A stretch of 64,000 nt of DNA from Nocardiopsis xinjiangensis YIM 90004 (GTDB lineage Bacteria; Actinomycetota; Actinomycetes; Streptosporangiales; Streptosporangiaceae): contig NZ_ANBE01000033.1 in assembly GCF_000341145.1 (NCBI RefSeq), positions 1 to 64,000 of the forward strand, written 5' to 3'. Of this stretch, positions 1 to 8,649 are shown piece after piece. Below the pieces are notes generated by a model. It worked only from the letters and a program-made list of their open reading frames with translations, was not told the origin of the DNA and did not search any database. The translations under genes were made by a program, and so were the position numbers. Each line of letters begins with the position of its first letter. Position 1 is the stretch's first letter.

Positions 1-260
1 CCCGAGCAGTGCTCAGGACGGTGAAACCAGAAGAAAGGGATGAACCGGCACGCTCACGGGAGTCCGCGTTCGTTTCGCTCGGTCTTCTTCCACTATACCC
101 CCGCCGTACGAGTGCTCGTGACGCTTTCGGGAGGGCCCGTCCGTGGCGTGGTCTACACCGGGTCGGACACCCGCCTCACGAAGCTTCGGGGCTCACGTAC
201 GCCGCGTCCTCAGTGCATGACGAAGCATCCGGATCCGGTGTAACAGGGTCCCTCCCGTCG
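1..260. other. Left-edge non-coding stretch
   Basis: I see no gene I can support here. Open frames cross the stretch but show no family signature, no ribosome binding site and no conserved motif. It is probably the downstream flank of the HTH regulator that ends at 261, plus sequence belonging to whatever lies left of the window. Confidence 0.5.
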
Positions 261-719
261 TTATTCCCGGGTGTCGATGTCGCCGGCGAGAAGGTCCACG
301 AGTTTGGCGAAGGCCGACTGTGCGGTCGCGGACGTGAAGGGCCCCACGGCAACGAGTGCGGAGAGCAGGGCCGAGACCTCCCCCGGGGTGAAGGTCTGCG
401 CAGGGACCGCCGTGCGCGCGGCCAGGCGGTATCCGCCGCCGGGCCCGGAGGCCACCGTGAGGGGGATCCCGGCCTCGCGGAGCCGGGCGAGGTCGCGTTC
501 CACGGTGCGTGTGCTCACCCCGAGTCGCTCGGCCAACTGCCGTGCCGTCGTCACCTGGGGATCACGCACGCGCAGGTTCTCGATCAGGGCGTGCTGGCGT
601 TCGACCAGGGGCACGACCTGGTGTGCCTGGATCACAGGGCCGACGGCTTCCGACTCGTTCACGCGAGGAGCATGACACGTCAACGGCCCCTGTTCGACCG
701 TCACAGCCGTGTCGGTCAT
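261..719 (-). CDS. HTH transcriptional regulator, YafY/DeoR-type without WYL domain
   Basis: Predicted DNA-binding regulator of 152 residues. A winged helix of the YafY/HTH_11 type is visible around residues 40-105, with the recognition segment RLGVSTRTVERDLARL followed by the wing SGPGGGYRL. Family members normally continue into a ligand-binding WYL domain of about 200 residues. This protein stops about 45 residues after the wing, so it is an HTH-only or truncated form. It is divergent from the DinB gene at 771 and the two starts are only about 50 bases apart, so it may control that gene as well as itself. The ATG at 719 was chosen; a GTG at 662 would give a shorter protein lacking a non-conserved N-terminus. 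The function is inferred from the fold only. Confidence 0.8.
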   Translation of the reverse strand: MTDTAVTVEQGPLTCHAPRVNESEAVGPVIQAHQVVPLVERQHALIENLRVRDPQVTTARQLAERLGVSTRTVERDLARLREAGIPLTVASGPGGGYRLAARTAVPAQTFTPGEVSALLSALVAVGPFTSATAQSAFAKLVDLLAGDIDTRE

Positions 720-770
720 ACCCGTGCAGGATCGAAGGGACAGAAGACACACAGGAGACGGAGCACCCTC

Positions 771-1304
771 ATGACATGGACCCGTGAACTCATCGAACAG
801 CTCGACTTCTACTGGGACCACAGCTTGATGCCCCGGTTGGAGGGCCTCACCGACGACGAGTTCCTGTGGGAACCCGTGGAAGGGTGTTGGAGCGTGCGTT
901 CCCAGGACGACGGCACGGGGATGATCGATTGGTCGTACCCGGTCCCGGAACCGCCGCCGTTCACCACCATCGCCTGGCGCCTGTCGCACATCGCGGTCCT
1001 GATCTTCGGGATCCGGGCGAGCGCACACTTCGGGGACGGCTCGCTGACCCTGGAGACCGCGGAGTGGCCACTGACCGCCGCCGAGGGGTTGGAGTCGCTG
1101 CGCCGCTACCACTCCGAGTGGCGCGAAGGCCTGGCCACGCTCGACGACGATTCGATGCGCGTGCCGGTCGGTGAGGCGGAAGGACCGTGGGCCGAGTACC
1201 CGATGTCCGCGCTCGTGCTCCACCTCAACCGCGAGGTGGCCCACCACGGCGGGGAGATCGCACTGTTGCGCGACCTCTACCGCGACGGTTTCCGGCGCGG
1301 CTGA
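771..1304 (+). CDS. DinB family protein
   Basis: A 177-residue protein of the DinB/YfiT four-helix-bundle superfamily, which includes metal-dependent thiol transferases and many uncharacterised stress proteins. The metal-site histidines are visible as a central RLSHIA and a C-terminal VAHHGGEI. An N-terminal DFYWDHSLMPRLEGL precedes the FLWEPV segment common in actinobacterial members. The ATG at 771 follows an AGGAG about 13 bases upstream. It is divergent from the HTH regulator at 261-719 and probably shares its promoter region. No substrate can be named from sequence. It ends 72 bases from the convergent pcrA gene. Confidence 0.85.
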   Translation: MTWTRELIEQLDFYWDHSLMPRLEGLTDDEFLWEPVEGCWSVRSQDDGTGMIDWSYPVPEPPPFTTIAWRLSHIAVLIFGIRASAHFGDGSLTLETAEWPLTAAEGLESLRRYHSEWREGLATLDDDSMRVPVGEAEGPWAEYPMSALVLHLNREVAHHGGEIALLRDLYRDGFRRG

Positions 1305-1332
1305 ACACCGTCGGCGCGTTCGAAACCACGAC

Positions 1333-1372
1333 GGCGGCCCCGCGTCAGCAGTACAGGCCGGTCGGGGCCGCC
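1333..1372. terminator. Hairpin between convergent DinB and pcrA genes
   Basis: A 9-bp perfect stem (GGCGGCCCC at 1333-1341 pairing with GGGGCCGCC at 1364-1372) spans a 22-base loop. It lies between two convergent stop codons, so it could serve both strands. There is no T-tract, as is common in actinomycete terminators. The long loop lowers confidence. Confidence 0.45.
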
Positions 1373-1376
1373 CGGA

Positions 1377-3692
1377 TCACAGCTTCTGGATCGGGGCGTA
1401 CTTGACCATGAGGTCCTTCTCCCCGATGTCGGCCCCGAAGTCGATGCGGGCCTTGGTCTTGTCCCCGCCTCCCTCGACGAGCTCCACCCGGCCCATCCCG
1501 AAGGAGTCGTGGTTGACGAGATCGCCCACGCTCAGGCTCGGGGCCTGGGCCGCGGAGCCGCGCGAACGGCCGCCGCCCGGCCCCCCACCGAAGCCGGAGG
1601 AACCGAAACCGCCGCCGATTCCGCGGCTGGGCGGCGCGGCGAGTGCGGACCCCTCCCGCTTCCACTCCACGTGCTGCGAAGGGATCTCGTCGATGAAGCG
1701 CGAGGCCGGGTTGTAGGACGGGGTCCCCCAAGCGCTGCGTACCGCGGCGCGACTGACGTAGAGCAGCCGCTGGGCACGGGTGAGCCCCACGTAGGCCAGA
1801 CGCCGTTCCTCCTCCAGCTGCTGTTTGTCACCGAGGGTGCGGTTGTGCGGGAAGACACCGTCCTCGAGCCCCGTCAGGAACACGACGGGAAACTCCAGCC
1901 CCTTGGCGGCGTGCAGTGTCATCAGTGTGACCACGCCCCCCTCGTCGTCCTCCTCCGGGATCTGGTCGGTGTCGGCGACCAGGGCGATGCGCTCGAGGAA
2001 GTCGACGAGGGTGGGCTCGCCCGGGTCGGTGCCGGCTTCCTCCTCGTCGTCCTCGGGGGGTTCCTCCTCGACGAGCGCGGCGAAGGTGCTCTCGAACTCG
2101 CGGGCGACGTCGACGAACTCCTCGAGGTTCTCCACCCGCGTCTCGTCCTGGATGTCCTTGGAACCGGCGAGTTCGGACAGGTAACCGGTCTTGTCCAGCA
2201 CGGCCTCGACGACCTCGGCGGGGGTGCTGTCGGGCACGACCGCGGCGAGTTCGCCGAGCAGGGCCACGAAGTCACGGACGGCATTGGCGGAACGCTTGGC
2301 GATACCGGGCACCTCGTCGACGCGGCGCAGGGCCTGGGCGAAGGTGGCGCGTTCCCGGGCGGCGAAGAGCTCGACCGCTTCCTCCGCGCGTGCGCCGATG
2401 CCGCGCTTGGGCACGTTGAGGATACGCCGCAGGCTCACGGTGTCCTCGGGGTTGGCGAGCACCCGCAGGTAGGCGAGGACGTCGCGGATCTCCTTGCGCT
2501 CGTAGAAGCGCACTCCGCCGACGATCTTGTAGGGCAGCCCGGTGCGGATGAAGACGTCCTCGAAGACCCGGGACTGGGCGTTGGTCCGGTAGAAGATCGC
2601 GACCTGGGACGGGGTGGCCACGCCCTCGTCGGTGAGCCTGTCGATCTCGCCGGCGACGTAGGCGGCCTCGTCGTGTTCGTTGTCGGCCACGTACCCGACG
2701 AGCGGGACGCCCTCCCCCTGCTGCGACCACAGGTTCTTCGGAGGCCGGCCCTCGTTGCGTTCGATGACGGAGTTGGCGGCCGACAGGATCGTCTGGGTGG
2801 AGCGGTAGTTCTGCTCCAGCAGGATCGTGCGCGCGTCGGGGAAGTCGCGCTCGAACTCCAGGATGTTGCGGATCGTGGCGCCGCGGAAGGCGTAGATGGA
2901 CTGGTCGGCGTCGCCCACCACGCACAGTTCCGAGGGCGCCACCGTGCTGCTGTCGGGGTCCTCGGTGCTTCCGGCGAGTTCGCGCACGAGCGTGTACTGG
3001 GCGTGGTTGGTGTCCTGGTACTCGTCGACGAGCACGTGGCGGAACCGGCGCCGGTAGTACTCGGCGACGTCGGGGAACATCTGCAACAGGTTGACGGTGA
3101 CCATGATGAGGTCGTCGAAGTCGGCGGCGCCGGCCTGGTGCAGGCGGGTCTGGTAGAGGCGGTAGGCCTCGGCGAGCTTCTTCTCCTGGTCGTTCTGCGC
3201 CTGACCGGCGAAGGTGTCGTAGTCGATGAGCTCGTTCTTGAGGTTGGAGACCTGCGCCGAGAAGGAGCGGGGCGGGTAGCGCTTCGGGTCCAGGTCGAGT
3301 TCCTTGCAGACGAGCTGCATGAGCCGCTGGGAGTCGGCGGAGTCGTAGATGGTGAAGCTGCTCGGGTATCCCAGGCGGTGCCCCTCGCGGCGCAGGATGC
3401 GCACACACGCGGCGTGGAAGGTCATCGTCCACATCGTGTTGGCGGCGCGGGCGCCGAGGAGGGCCTGGATGCGCTCCTTCATCTCGGCCGCCGCCTTGTT
3501 GGTGAACGTGATCGCGAGGATCTCACCGGGCCGTACCCCGCGTTCGGCCATGAGGTAGGCGATGCGGTGGGTGAGGACACGGGTCTTGCCCGAGCCGGCA
3601 CCGGCCACGATGAGGAGTGGGCTTCCACTGTGCGTGACGGCGTCGCGCTGGGGACCGTTCAGACCTTCGAGAAGCTGTTCTTGGGACGACAC
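1377..3692 (-). CDS. pcrA: ATP-dependent DNA helicase UvrD/PcrA
   Basis: A 3'-5' superfamily 1A helicase of 771 residues, used in nucleotide excision repair, replication restart and removal of protein roadblocks. The Q-motif region (LNGPQRDAV), Walker A GAGSGKT at residues 31-37, Walker B/motif II VDEYQDTN near residue 221, motif III with GDADQSIYAFRGA, and motifs V/VI (TLHAAKGLEFP and VGLTRAQRLLYVS) are all present. A very acidic stretch near residue 547 sits in the 2B region. The last 50 residues (GDLVNHDSFGMGRV onward) form the Tudor-like RNA-polymerase-binding tail of PcrA. The start is a GTG at 3692, placed just before the conserved SQEQLLEGLNGPQ. The open frame extends further upstream but with no homology. 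The length is normal for actinobacterial PcrA. Confidence 0.95.
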   Translation of the reverse strand: MSSQEQLLEGLNGPQRDAVTHSGSPLLIVAGAGSGKTRVLTHRIAYLMAERGVRPGEILAITFTNKAAAEMKERIQALLGARAANTMWTMTFHAACVRILRREGHRLGYPSSFTIYDSADSQRLMQLVCKELDLDPKRYPPRSFSAQVSNLKNELIDYDTFAGQAQNDQEKKLAEAYRLYQTRLHQAGAADFDDLIMVTVNLLQMFPDVAEYYRRRFRHVLVDEYQDTNHAQYTLVRELAGSTEDPDSSTVAPSELCVVGDADQSIYAFRGATIRNILEFERDFPDARTILLEQNYRSTQTILSAANSVIERNEGRPPKNLWSQQGEGVPLVGYVADNEHDEAAYVAGEIDRLTDEGVATPSQVAIFYRTNAQSRVFEDVFIRTGLPYKIVGGVRFYERKEIRDVLAYLRVLANPEDTVSLRRILNVPKRGIGARAEEAVELFAARERATFAQALRRVDEVPGIAKRSANAVRDFVALLGELAAVVPDSTPAEVVEAVLDKTGYLSELAGSKDIQDETRVENLEEFVDVAREFESTFAALVEEEPPEDDEEEAGTDPGEPTLVDFLERIALVADTDQIPEEDDEGGVVTLMTLHAAKGLEFPVVFLTGLEDGVFPHNRTLGDKQQLEEERRLAYVGLTRAQRLLYVSRAAVRSAWGTPSYNPASRFIDEIPSQHVEWKREGSALAAPPSRGIGGGFGSSGFGGGPGGGRSRGSAAQAPSLSVGDLVNHDSFGMGRVELVEGGGDKTKARIDFGADIGEKDLMVKYAPIQKL

Positions 3693-3851
3693 GCCCCCCA
3701 GGTTACGGGCGCCCGGGGACGTTCGGGGCCGGTGCACCGTCCGTACGGAGCACCGGGGCCGTGGTGACGATCGCCTCGGTGTCCGCTTTAGGCTGGTTCG
3801 GTCCGGGTCCCTGTGCGGGACCGCAGCCATGTCTACGGGGGTTCCTTCACC

Positions 3852-4781
3852 ATGCGTGTGTTCGTCGACTGTGATCCGGGGATCGACGACGCGGTCGCGA
3901 TCGCCTACCTGGCGGCCCGGCCGGAGGTGGAGATCGCGGGGGTCGGCGCGGTCTTCGGCAACAACACCGTCGAGGTCACCGCCGACAACGCGCTGCGCTT
4001 GCTGGAGCTGTACGGACGTCCCGACGTACCGGTGGCCGTGGGCGCCTCGCGTCCGCTCGTGCAGGAACCGCGTCTGGCACCGCACGTGCACGGAGCGAAC
4101 GGCCTCGGCGACGTGGAACTGCCCGAACCGGCACGCAAAACCGTGGTGGAGTCGGCGCCGGAACTCCTGGTACGGCTGGCACGGGAGAACCCCGGTGAGC
4201 TGGACGTGCTCGCGGTCGGGCCGCTCACCAACCTGGCGGTGGCGTCGGGCCTGGAGCCGAAGCTGCCGCAGCTCGTCCGCAAGCTCGTGGTCATGGGCGG
4301 CGCGGTGGGTGTGCCGGGCAACGTCGGTCCGCACGCCGAGGCCAACATCGTCAACGATCCCGAGTCGGCCGAGAGCGTCCTGGGCGCCGGTTTCGACCTG
4401 GACCTGGTCGCGTTGGACGTGACGATGGAGACGGTCGCCTCCCCCGAGTGGCTGGCGGAGCTGGCGGAGACACCCGGGGAGAAGGCACGGCTCACGTCGG
4501 CCTTCCTCGACTTCTACGCGGGTTTCTACAACGGGATCTTCGGCGCGCACCAGTGTGCGATGCACGACCCGCTGGCTGCGGCCGTCCTGGCCGACCCGCT
4601 TCTGGTCACGGGGGCCTTCGAGGCGCCGCTGCGGGTGGAGACCACCGGCACTCTGACACGCGGTATGACCGTGGCCGACCGGCGTCCGGTGCCCGGCCGG
4701 GACGACCGCCGACCGGCTCGGGTCATCACGTCGGTGGCCGACACCGAGTTCCTGCGGCGGATGCTCGACGCATTGCGTTGA
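3852..4781 (+). CDS. Inosine-uridine preferring nucleoside hydrolase
   Basis: A 309-residue member of the IUNH family, which cleaves the N-glycosidic bond of purine or pyrimidine ribonucleosides in salvage. The N-terminal calcium-binding signature DCDPGIDDA lies at residues 5-13, and the VMGGAVGVPGNVGPHAEANI block with the conserved HAEAN/NDPE segment lies in the middle. A His-Asp pair near the C-terminus (CAMHDPLAA) completes the metal and substrate site. The ATG at 3852 was chosen because the DCDPG motif follows directly; upstream in-frame codons have no family match. A -10-like TAGGCT at 3789 lies about 60 bases upstream. The protein probably acts as a stand-alone cytosolic enzyme, since no transporter or kinase neighbour is present. 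The exact nucleoside preference cannot be read from sequence. Confidence 0.92.
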   Translation: MRVFVDCDPGIDDAVAIAYLAARPEVEIAGVGAVFGNNTVEVTADNALRLLELYGRPDVPVAVGASRPLVQEPRLAPHVHGANGLGDVELPEPARKTVVESAPELLVRLARENPGELDVLAVGPLTNLAVASGLEPKLPQLVRKLVVMGGAVGVPGNVGPHAEANIVNDPESAESVLGAGFDLDLVALDVTMETVASPEWLAELAETPGEKARLTSAFLDFYAGFYNGIFGAHQCAMHDPLAAAVLADPLLVTGAFEAPLRVETTGTLTRGMTVADRRPVPGRDDRRPARVITSVADTEFLRRMLDALR

Positions 4782-4837
4782 AACACGGCAGACGCGTGTG
4801 CCCCCGCGATGGGTCTCCTGCCCGCTTCCCCACCGAT

Positions 4838-4881
4838 ACGGCCGCGCCCGCTTCCTCGCAGAGGGAAGCGGGCGCGGCCGT
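4838..4881. terminator. Strong bidirectional terminator hairpin
   Basis: An 18-bp perfect inverted repeat (4838-4855 with 4864-4881, arms beginning ACGGCCGCGCCCGC) has an 8-base loop. It separates the nucleoside hydrolase from the convergent LuxR-type regulator and can fold on either strand. Confidence 0.85.
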
Positions 4882-4895
4882 GTCCGGGGACCGGG

Positions 4896-5567
4896 TCAGA
4901 CGAGGCGGCGCGCGGTCGCCCAGCGGCTGAGTTCGTGCCGATTGGAGAGCTGGAGCTTGCGCAGCACCGACGAGACGTGGGTCTCCACGGTCTTGACGGA
5001 GATGAACAGTTCCTTGCCGACCTCCTTGTACGCGTATCCCCGAGCGATATGGCGCAGGACCTCGCGCTCACGCTGGGTGAGGCGGTCCAGTTCGGGGTCG
5101 ACCGGCGGGGCGTCGGTCGCCGAGAACGCGTCGAGGACGAACCCGGCGAGACGGGGCGAGAAGACCGCGTCGCCGTCGGCGACCCGCACGATCGCGTTGG
5201 TGAGTTCGCGGCCGGAGATGGTCTTGGTGACGTAGCCCCGGGCGCCCCCGCGCACGATCCCGATGACGTCCTCGGCCGCGTCGGAGACCGACAGCGCCAG
5301 GAAACGGATCTGCGGGTGCCGGCTCAGGACCCGTCGGAGCACCTCGACCCCGCCGCCCCCGGGCAGGTGGACGTCCAGGAGTACCAGGTCGGGCTGTTTC
5401 TCACCGATGACGTGCACCGCTCCGTCGACGTCGCCGGCCTCTCCGACGACCTCCACGCCGTTGCCGAGTTCGCCGCGGACCCCGCTGCGGAAGAGGCGGT
5501 GGTCGTCCACGATCACGACACGGGGCACCGCGTCGCCTTCACTGAAGCTGGTCTTGTCATCGTCCAC
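4896..5567 (-). CDS. LuxR/NarL-family response regulator paired with PspC kinase
   Basis: A 223-residue response regulator. The receiver domain carries VIVDDHRLFR at the acidic pocket, the phosphoacceptor in LVLLDVHLPG near residue 62, and the switch region ending at TKTISG. The C-terminal 65 residues are a LuxR HTH (LTQREREVLRHIARGYAYKEVGKEL, here in part). It lies 67 bases downstream of the PspC-domain histidine kinase at 5635, the usual arrangement of the actinobacterial PspC-kinase/LiaR-like pair. The GTG at 5567 was chosen because an AGGG lies about 8 bases upstream and the receiver begins soon after. Its likely targets, by analogy with LiaR, are the divergent PspC/LiaF-like gene at 7074 and this operon. 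This is inferred. Confidence 0.9.
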   Translation of the reverse strand: MDDDKTSFSEGDAVPRVVIVDDHRLFRSGVRGELGNGVEVVGEAGDVDGAVHVIGEKQPDLVLLDVHLPGGGGVEVLRRVLSRHPQIRFLALSVSDAAEDVIGIVRGGARGYVTKTISGRELTNAIVRVADGDAVFSPRLAGFVLDAFSATDAPPVDPELDRLTQREREVLRHIARGYAYKEVGKELFISVKTVETHVSSVLRKLQLSNRHELSRWATARRLV

Positions 5568-5634
5568 ACTGCGGACCCTACCCACAGGAGCGCAGCACAC
5601 GGTTCCAGCTGTCCGGTTCCGGTCGCCTCGGGGT

Positions 5635-6837
5635 TCAGAACTGCGGGATGCGTGGCATACGGAGCTGGACCTCGGTGCCTTCCCCCGGGGCGGTGCGCAC
5701 TCGGGCGGTACCGCCGTGGCGTTCCATACGGCCGAGGATGGAGCCGCGCACACCCATGCGGTCCTCGGGCATCTCCTCCAGTTCGAAACCGACACCGCGG
5801 TCGCGCACGAACACCAGGACTTCCCCCTCCTCGACCTCGCCGAAGACGGAGATGGCGTCGGCATCGGCGTACTTGGAGGCGTTGACCATGGCCTCGCGGG
5901 CGGCCCGGAGCACAGCGCCGAGACCGTCGTCGATGTCGCAGTCGCCGACACACACCACCTCGATGGGCACACCGTGTTCTTCCTCGACCTCGGCAGCGAC
6001 CCGTTCCAGGCCGGGGCGGACCGTGGTCTCGGCGTCGGCGGGGCGCCGGTAGAGCCAGCTACGCAGGGCACGTTCCTGGACGCGGGCCAGGCGCTGGACC
6101 TCGCGGGGATCCTCGGCGCGGCGCTGGATCAGGGTGAGAGTGTGCAGGACTGAGTCGTGGATGTGGGCGGCGAGTTCGGCGCGTTCGGCGTTGCGGATGC
6201 GTTCCCGGCGCTCCTCGTCGCGTTCGCGTACCAGGCCGATGACCCAGGGGGCGGCGACCAGACCGATCCCGGCGATGATGGTGAAGGCGAAGGTGAGGCC
6301 GGCGCGGGCGTTCTGGAGTTGTTCCTGGAAGACGAGGAAGCCGATGACGCCCACGACGATGAGGAGCACACCCGCTCCGGCCCGCATGAGGGCCTTGCGC
6401 CCCACCGGGACGACGTTGGTGCTCATCCACTCGTCGCGTTGGGCGGGGTTGGCCTGCTGCCAGAGGATGACGGCGCCCAGGGTCCCGAAGACCATGAACC
6501 ACAAGAGCGGGTCGAAGACACCCCCGAACAGCAGGAACAGGAGCCCGAGGCCGAGGGCCAGGGCGGTGTAGGCGATGAGCTGGGAGACCTCACGGCCCTT
6601 GCGCTGGTGGTCGGGGCCCGCCTCCCCGCCCTCCGCTGTCTCCTCCTCGGGCACGAAGAAGTACAGGGCGAGGTAGATCGGTACACCGACACCGCCGATG
6701 GACAAGGCCATGAACGCCAGCCGGACCACGACGGGGTCCACCGCGAGGTGCCGGGCCAACCCGGAGGCCACCCCCACCAGAAGTCTGCCGTGCACCGCGC
6801 GGGTGTACCGCGGAGTGTCCGTGGGCGCTTGTGCCAC
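5635..6837 (-). CDS. PspC-domain sensor histidine kinase
   Basis: A membrane kinase of about 400 residues. An N-terminal PspC domain (GVASGLARHLAVDP, then a membrane helix) is followed by four more hydrophobic segments, a dimerisation helix with the phosphoacceptor in AHIHDSVLH near residue 224, and a HATPase domain with DRGVGFEL and a G-box near MGVRGSI. The layout matches the HisKA_3/LiaS-type kinases that sense envelope stress. The frame stays open to a GTG at 7038. The GTG at 6837 was preferred because it is preceded by GGAAG at suitable spacing and by the PspC domain with no extra unexplained sequence. It is transcribed with the response regulator at 4896. The ligand is unknown; PspC domains are thought to report membrane damage. 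Confidence 0.9.
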   Translation of the reverse strand: MAQAPTDTPRYTRAVHGRLLVGVASGLARHLAVDPVVVRLAFMALSIGGVGVPIYLALYFFVPEEETAEGGEAGPDHQRKGREVSQLIAYTALALGLGLLFLLFGGVFDPLLWFMVFGTLGAVILWQQANPAQRDEWMSTNVVPVGRKALMRAGAGVLLIVVGVIGFLVFQEQLQNARAGLTFAFTIIAGIGLVAAPWVIGLVRERDEERRERIRNAERAELAAHIHDSVLHTLTLIQRRAEDPREVQRLARVQERALRSWLYRRPADAETTVRPGLERVAAEVEEEHGVPIEVVCVGDCDIDDGLGAVLRAAREAMVNASKYADADAISVFGEVEEGEVLVFVRDRGVGFELEEMPEDRMGVRGSILGRMERHGGTARVRTAPGEGTEVQLRMPRIPQF

Positions 6838-7073
6838 CGCCCGATCACCGCTTCCGTCGTCGTCCTTGGTCCGGCGCGCCCCGCGCGGACCGGGCCTGCC
6901 ACCCAAGGATGCACGGTTCGGGCGCCACCGGTCATCGGGGCACGGCCCTGGCCGGCCCGTGGGGCAGGTCAGGGACACGGTCAGGGTCGTCCCCGATGTG
7001 TGTGGGAGCGGTGTCGGGCGAGGATGGAACGGTGCCACCGAGGGAAGACGGTGCTGCCGGGAAGGAAGGCGAC
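6838..7073. promoter_or_regulatory. Divergent intergenic region, PspC kinase / PspC-LiaF gene
   Basis: About 236 bases separate two divergent PspC genes, so promoters for both directions must lie here or just inside the kinase N-terminus. I could not fix clear -35/-10 boxes. The rightward gene has a strong ribosome binding site, GGAAGGAAGG, immediately before its ATG. Confidence 0.5.
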
Positions 7074-8429
7074 ATGGTTGACGGCGCGAGGCCGGGGGCG
7101 CCCGAGGACGGGGGGCCGCCGGGCCCGTCCGCCGGGCGCACGCCGGAGCTGCGCAAGGGCGAGGACCGTGTGCTCACGGGTGTGTGCTCGGGGTTGGGCG
7201 CCTACACGGGTGTGGACCCCGTGGTGTGGCGGGCCGCCTTCGTGTTGACGGCGTTCGCCGGAGCGTCGGGGCTCCTGCTCTACATCGCGGCGTGGATGCT
7301 CATGCGCGACACCGGGGGCGGGCCTTCGACACTGGAGCAGATGTTGAACCGGGCGTTCCCGTCGGCGGCCGTCATCAAGCTGTTGGCGCTGGGGTTGGCG
7401 TTGGCGACGGCGATGAGCCTGGTCGGCGGGTTCGGTTGGGGGACGATGGTCCTGGCGACCCCGCTGATCATCGGTCTGCTGGCGGCGCGCAACCGGGGGG
7501 TGGACCTGCGGGCGACCTTCCTGGGGTTGCGCGGGGAGATGCGCCGGACCGGACCCGCACCGTCGGTTCCGGCCCCCGAACCGTCGCCGTCCTACTACAA
7601 CCCGGCCCAGCCGTGGGCCTCGGCCTCATCGGGGCCGGTCGACCTGGCGGTGGTCTCGGAGCGTTCCGGACACGGCTCGGAGTCCGAGGAGGTGGAAGAG
7701 CCGCAGGAGGACGAGGGGGCCGACGGTGCCGTGCCGGAGCAGTGCGCGAAGGGGTTCCCGTTGGCGTCGGCCGTGTGGTGGTCGATGCTCGCGGCCGTGG
7801 TCCTCGCTCCGATGCTCTTCTTCGGGTGGGGGTCGCAGGTCTGGAGCGGGGAGACCGCGCGGCTGCTCATCGGACCGGACACGGGGGTCTTCTTCGTGGC
7901 GGGGGCCCTCACGCTCGTGGGGGTCCTCGCGGTCGTGGGCGCTTGGTGGGGCAACACGTCCGGGCTGTGGTTCCTGGGGGTGCTGCTGACCCTGTTGGCG
8001 GTGACGGCGTCGGTGGCCGACCTGACCCGGATCGGATCCGCCACGTGGGAGCCGCGCACCGCCGCCGAGTTGGAGGAGGGCGACCATCGGGTGACCTTGG
8101 GCAGCGGGGTCATGGATCTGCGGATGTTGCACGGTCTGGAGCCGGGTGAGGCGGTGGACGTGACGATGGCCGTCAACGGACACACCGAGGTGCTCCTGCC
8201 CGAGCACGCACGGGTGGTGCTCACCACACGTGTCGGGCTCGGAGGTGTCGAGGAGGACGGGGAGCAGGGGCCTTCCGGCGCCGGAGTGGAGTTCGACCGT
8301 GTCTACGAACCCGTCGAGGAGGCCGTCGAGGAAGCGGACGGTGACACTGCCGAGCCGCCGGTGATCAATCTGAGGACCGAGTCCTACGTCGGGCACGTGG
8401 AGGTGCAGCATGGCCGTTCGGGGAACTGA
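7074..8429 (+). CDS. PspC-domain membrane protein with LiaF-like C-terminus
   Basis: A 451-residue integral membrane protein. The PspC domain lies at about residues 20-85 (ELRKGEDRVLTGVCSGLGAY, then a helix ending in AAWMLMRD). A pair of hydrophobic segments, an acidic cytosolic linker and further membrane segments follow around residues 235-330. The soluble C-terminal region (residues about 330-450) has the beta-rich character of the toastrack/LiaF C-terminal domain, with VTLGSGVMDLRML and a paired VMAVNGH-like strand. The ATG at 7074 has GGAAGGAAGG five bases upstream. It faces the PspC kinase and regulator, so the three genes form a likely PspC/Lia-type envelope stress module. In such systems LiaF-like proteins restrain the kinase; that role is inferred here. 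Confidence 0.85.
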   Translation: MVDGARPGAPEDGGPPGPSAGRTPELRKGEDRVLTGVCSGLGAYTGVDPVVWRAAFVLTAFAGASGLLLYIAAWMLMRDTGGGPSTLEQMLNRAFPSAAVIKLLALGLALATAMSLVGGFGWGTMVLATPLIIGLLAARNRGVDLRATFLGLRGEMRRTGPAPSVPAPEPSPSYYNPAQPWASASSGPVDLAVVSERSGHGSESEEVEEPQEDEGADGAVPEQCAKGFPLASAVWWSMLAAVVLAPMLFFGWGSQVWSGETARLLIGPDTGVFFVAGALTLVGVLAVVGAWWGNTSGLWFLGVLLTLLAVTASVADLTRIGSATWEPRTAAELEEGDHRVTLGSGVMDLRMLHGLEPGEAVDVTMAVNGHTEVLLPEHARVVLTTRVGLGGVEEDGEQGPSGAGVEFDRVYEPVEEAVEEADGDTAEPPVINLRTESYVGHVEVQHGRSGN

Positions 8430-8649
8430 CTGGGGATCGGTGGTCGCCGGGCTGCTGTTCGTGGGCCTGGCGGTGGCCTTCGTCCTGCGCGGGACCGGTG
8501 ACTGGTCCTTCAGCGTGTGGTGGGTACTGCCGGTGCTCGTGGTGGGCCTGTCCCTGGCCGCGGTGGCCCGTCGGCTGTCGCGGCGCACCGCCGCGGCAGA
8601 GACCGGCAGGGTCACGGAAACCGACGACGGGACGGCGCCGAAGGACTGA
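8410..8649 (+). CDS. Small two-helix membrane protein
   Basis: A 79-residue protein with two hydrophobic helices (SVVAGLLFVGLAVAFVL and the segment around WWVLPVLVVGLSLAAVA) and a polar C-terminal tail. Its start overlaps the end of the PspC-LiaF gene by 20 bases, so the two are almost certainly translationally coupled. I do not recognise a named family. By position it is an accessory to the PspC module, similar to the small LiaI-type membrane proteins that accompany LiaF, but sequence alone does not prove that. Confidence 0.75.
   Translation: MAVRGTDWGSVVAGLLFVGLAVAFVLRGTGDWSFSVWWVLPVLVVGLSLAAVARRLSRRTAAAETGRVTETDDGTAPKD

Noticed and set aside
1509-3767. Long rightward open frame across pcrA
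   Set aside because: It lies antisense to a helicase with every motif intact. The product is Gly/Val/Leu/Asp-rich without any domain, a typical shadow in GC-rich DNA.
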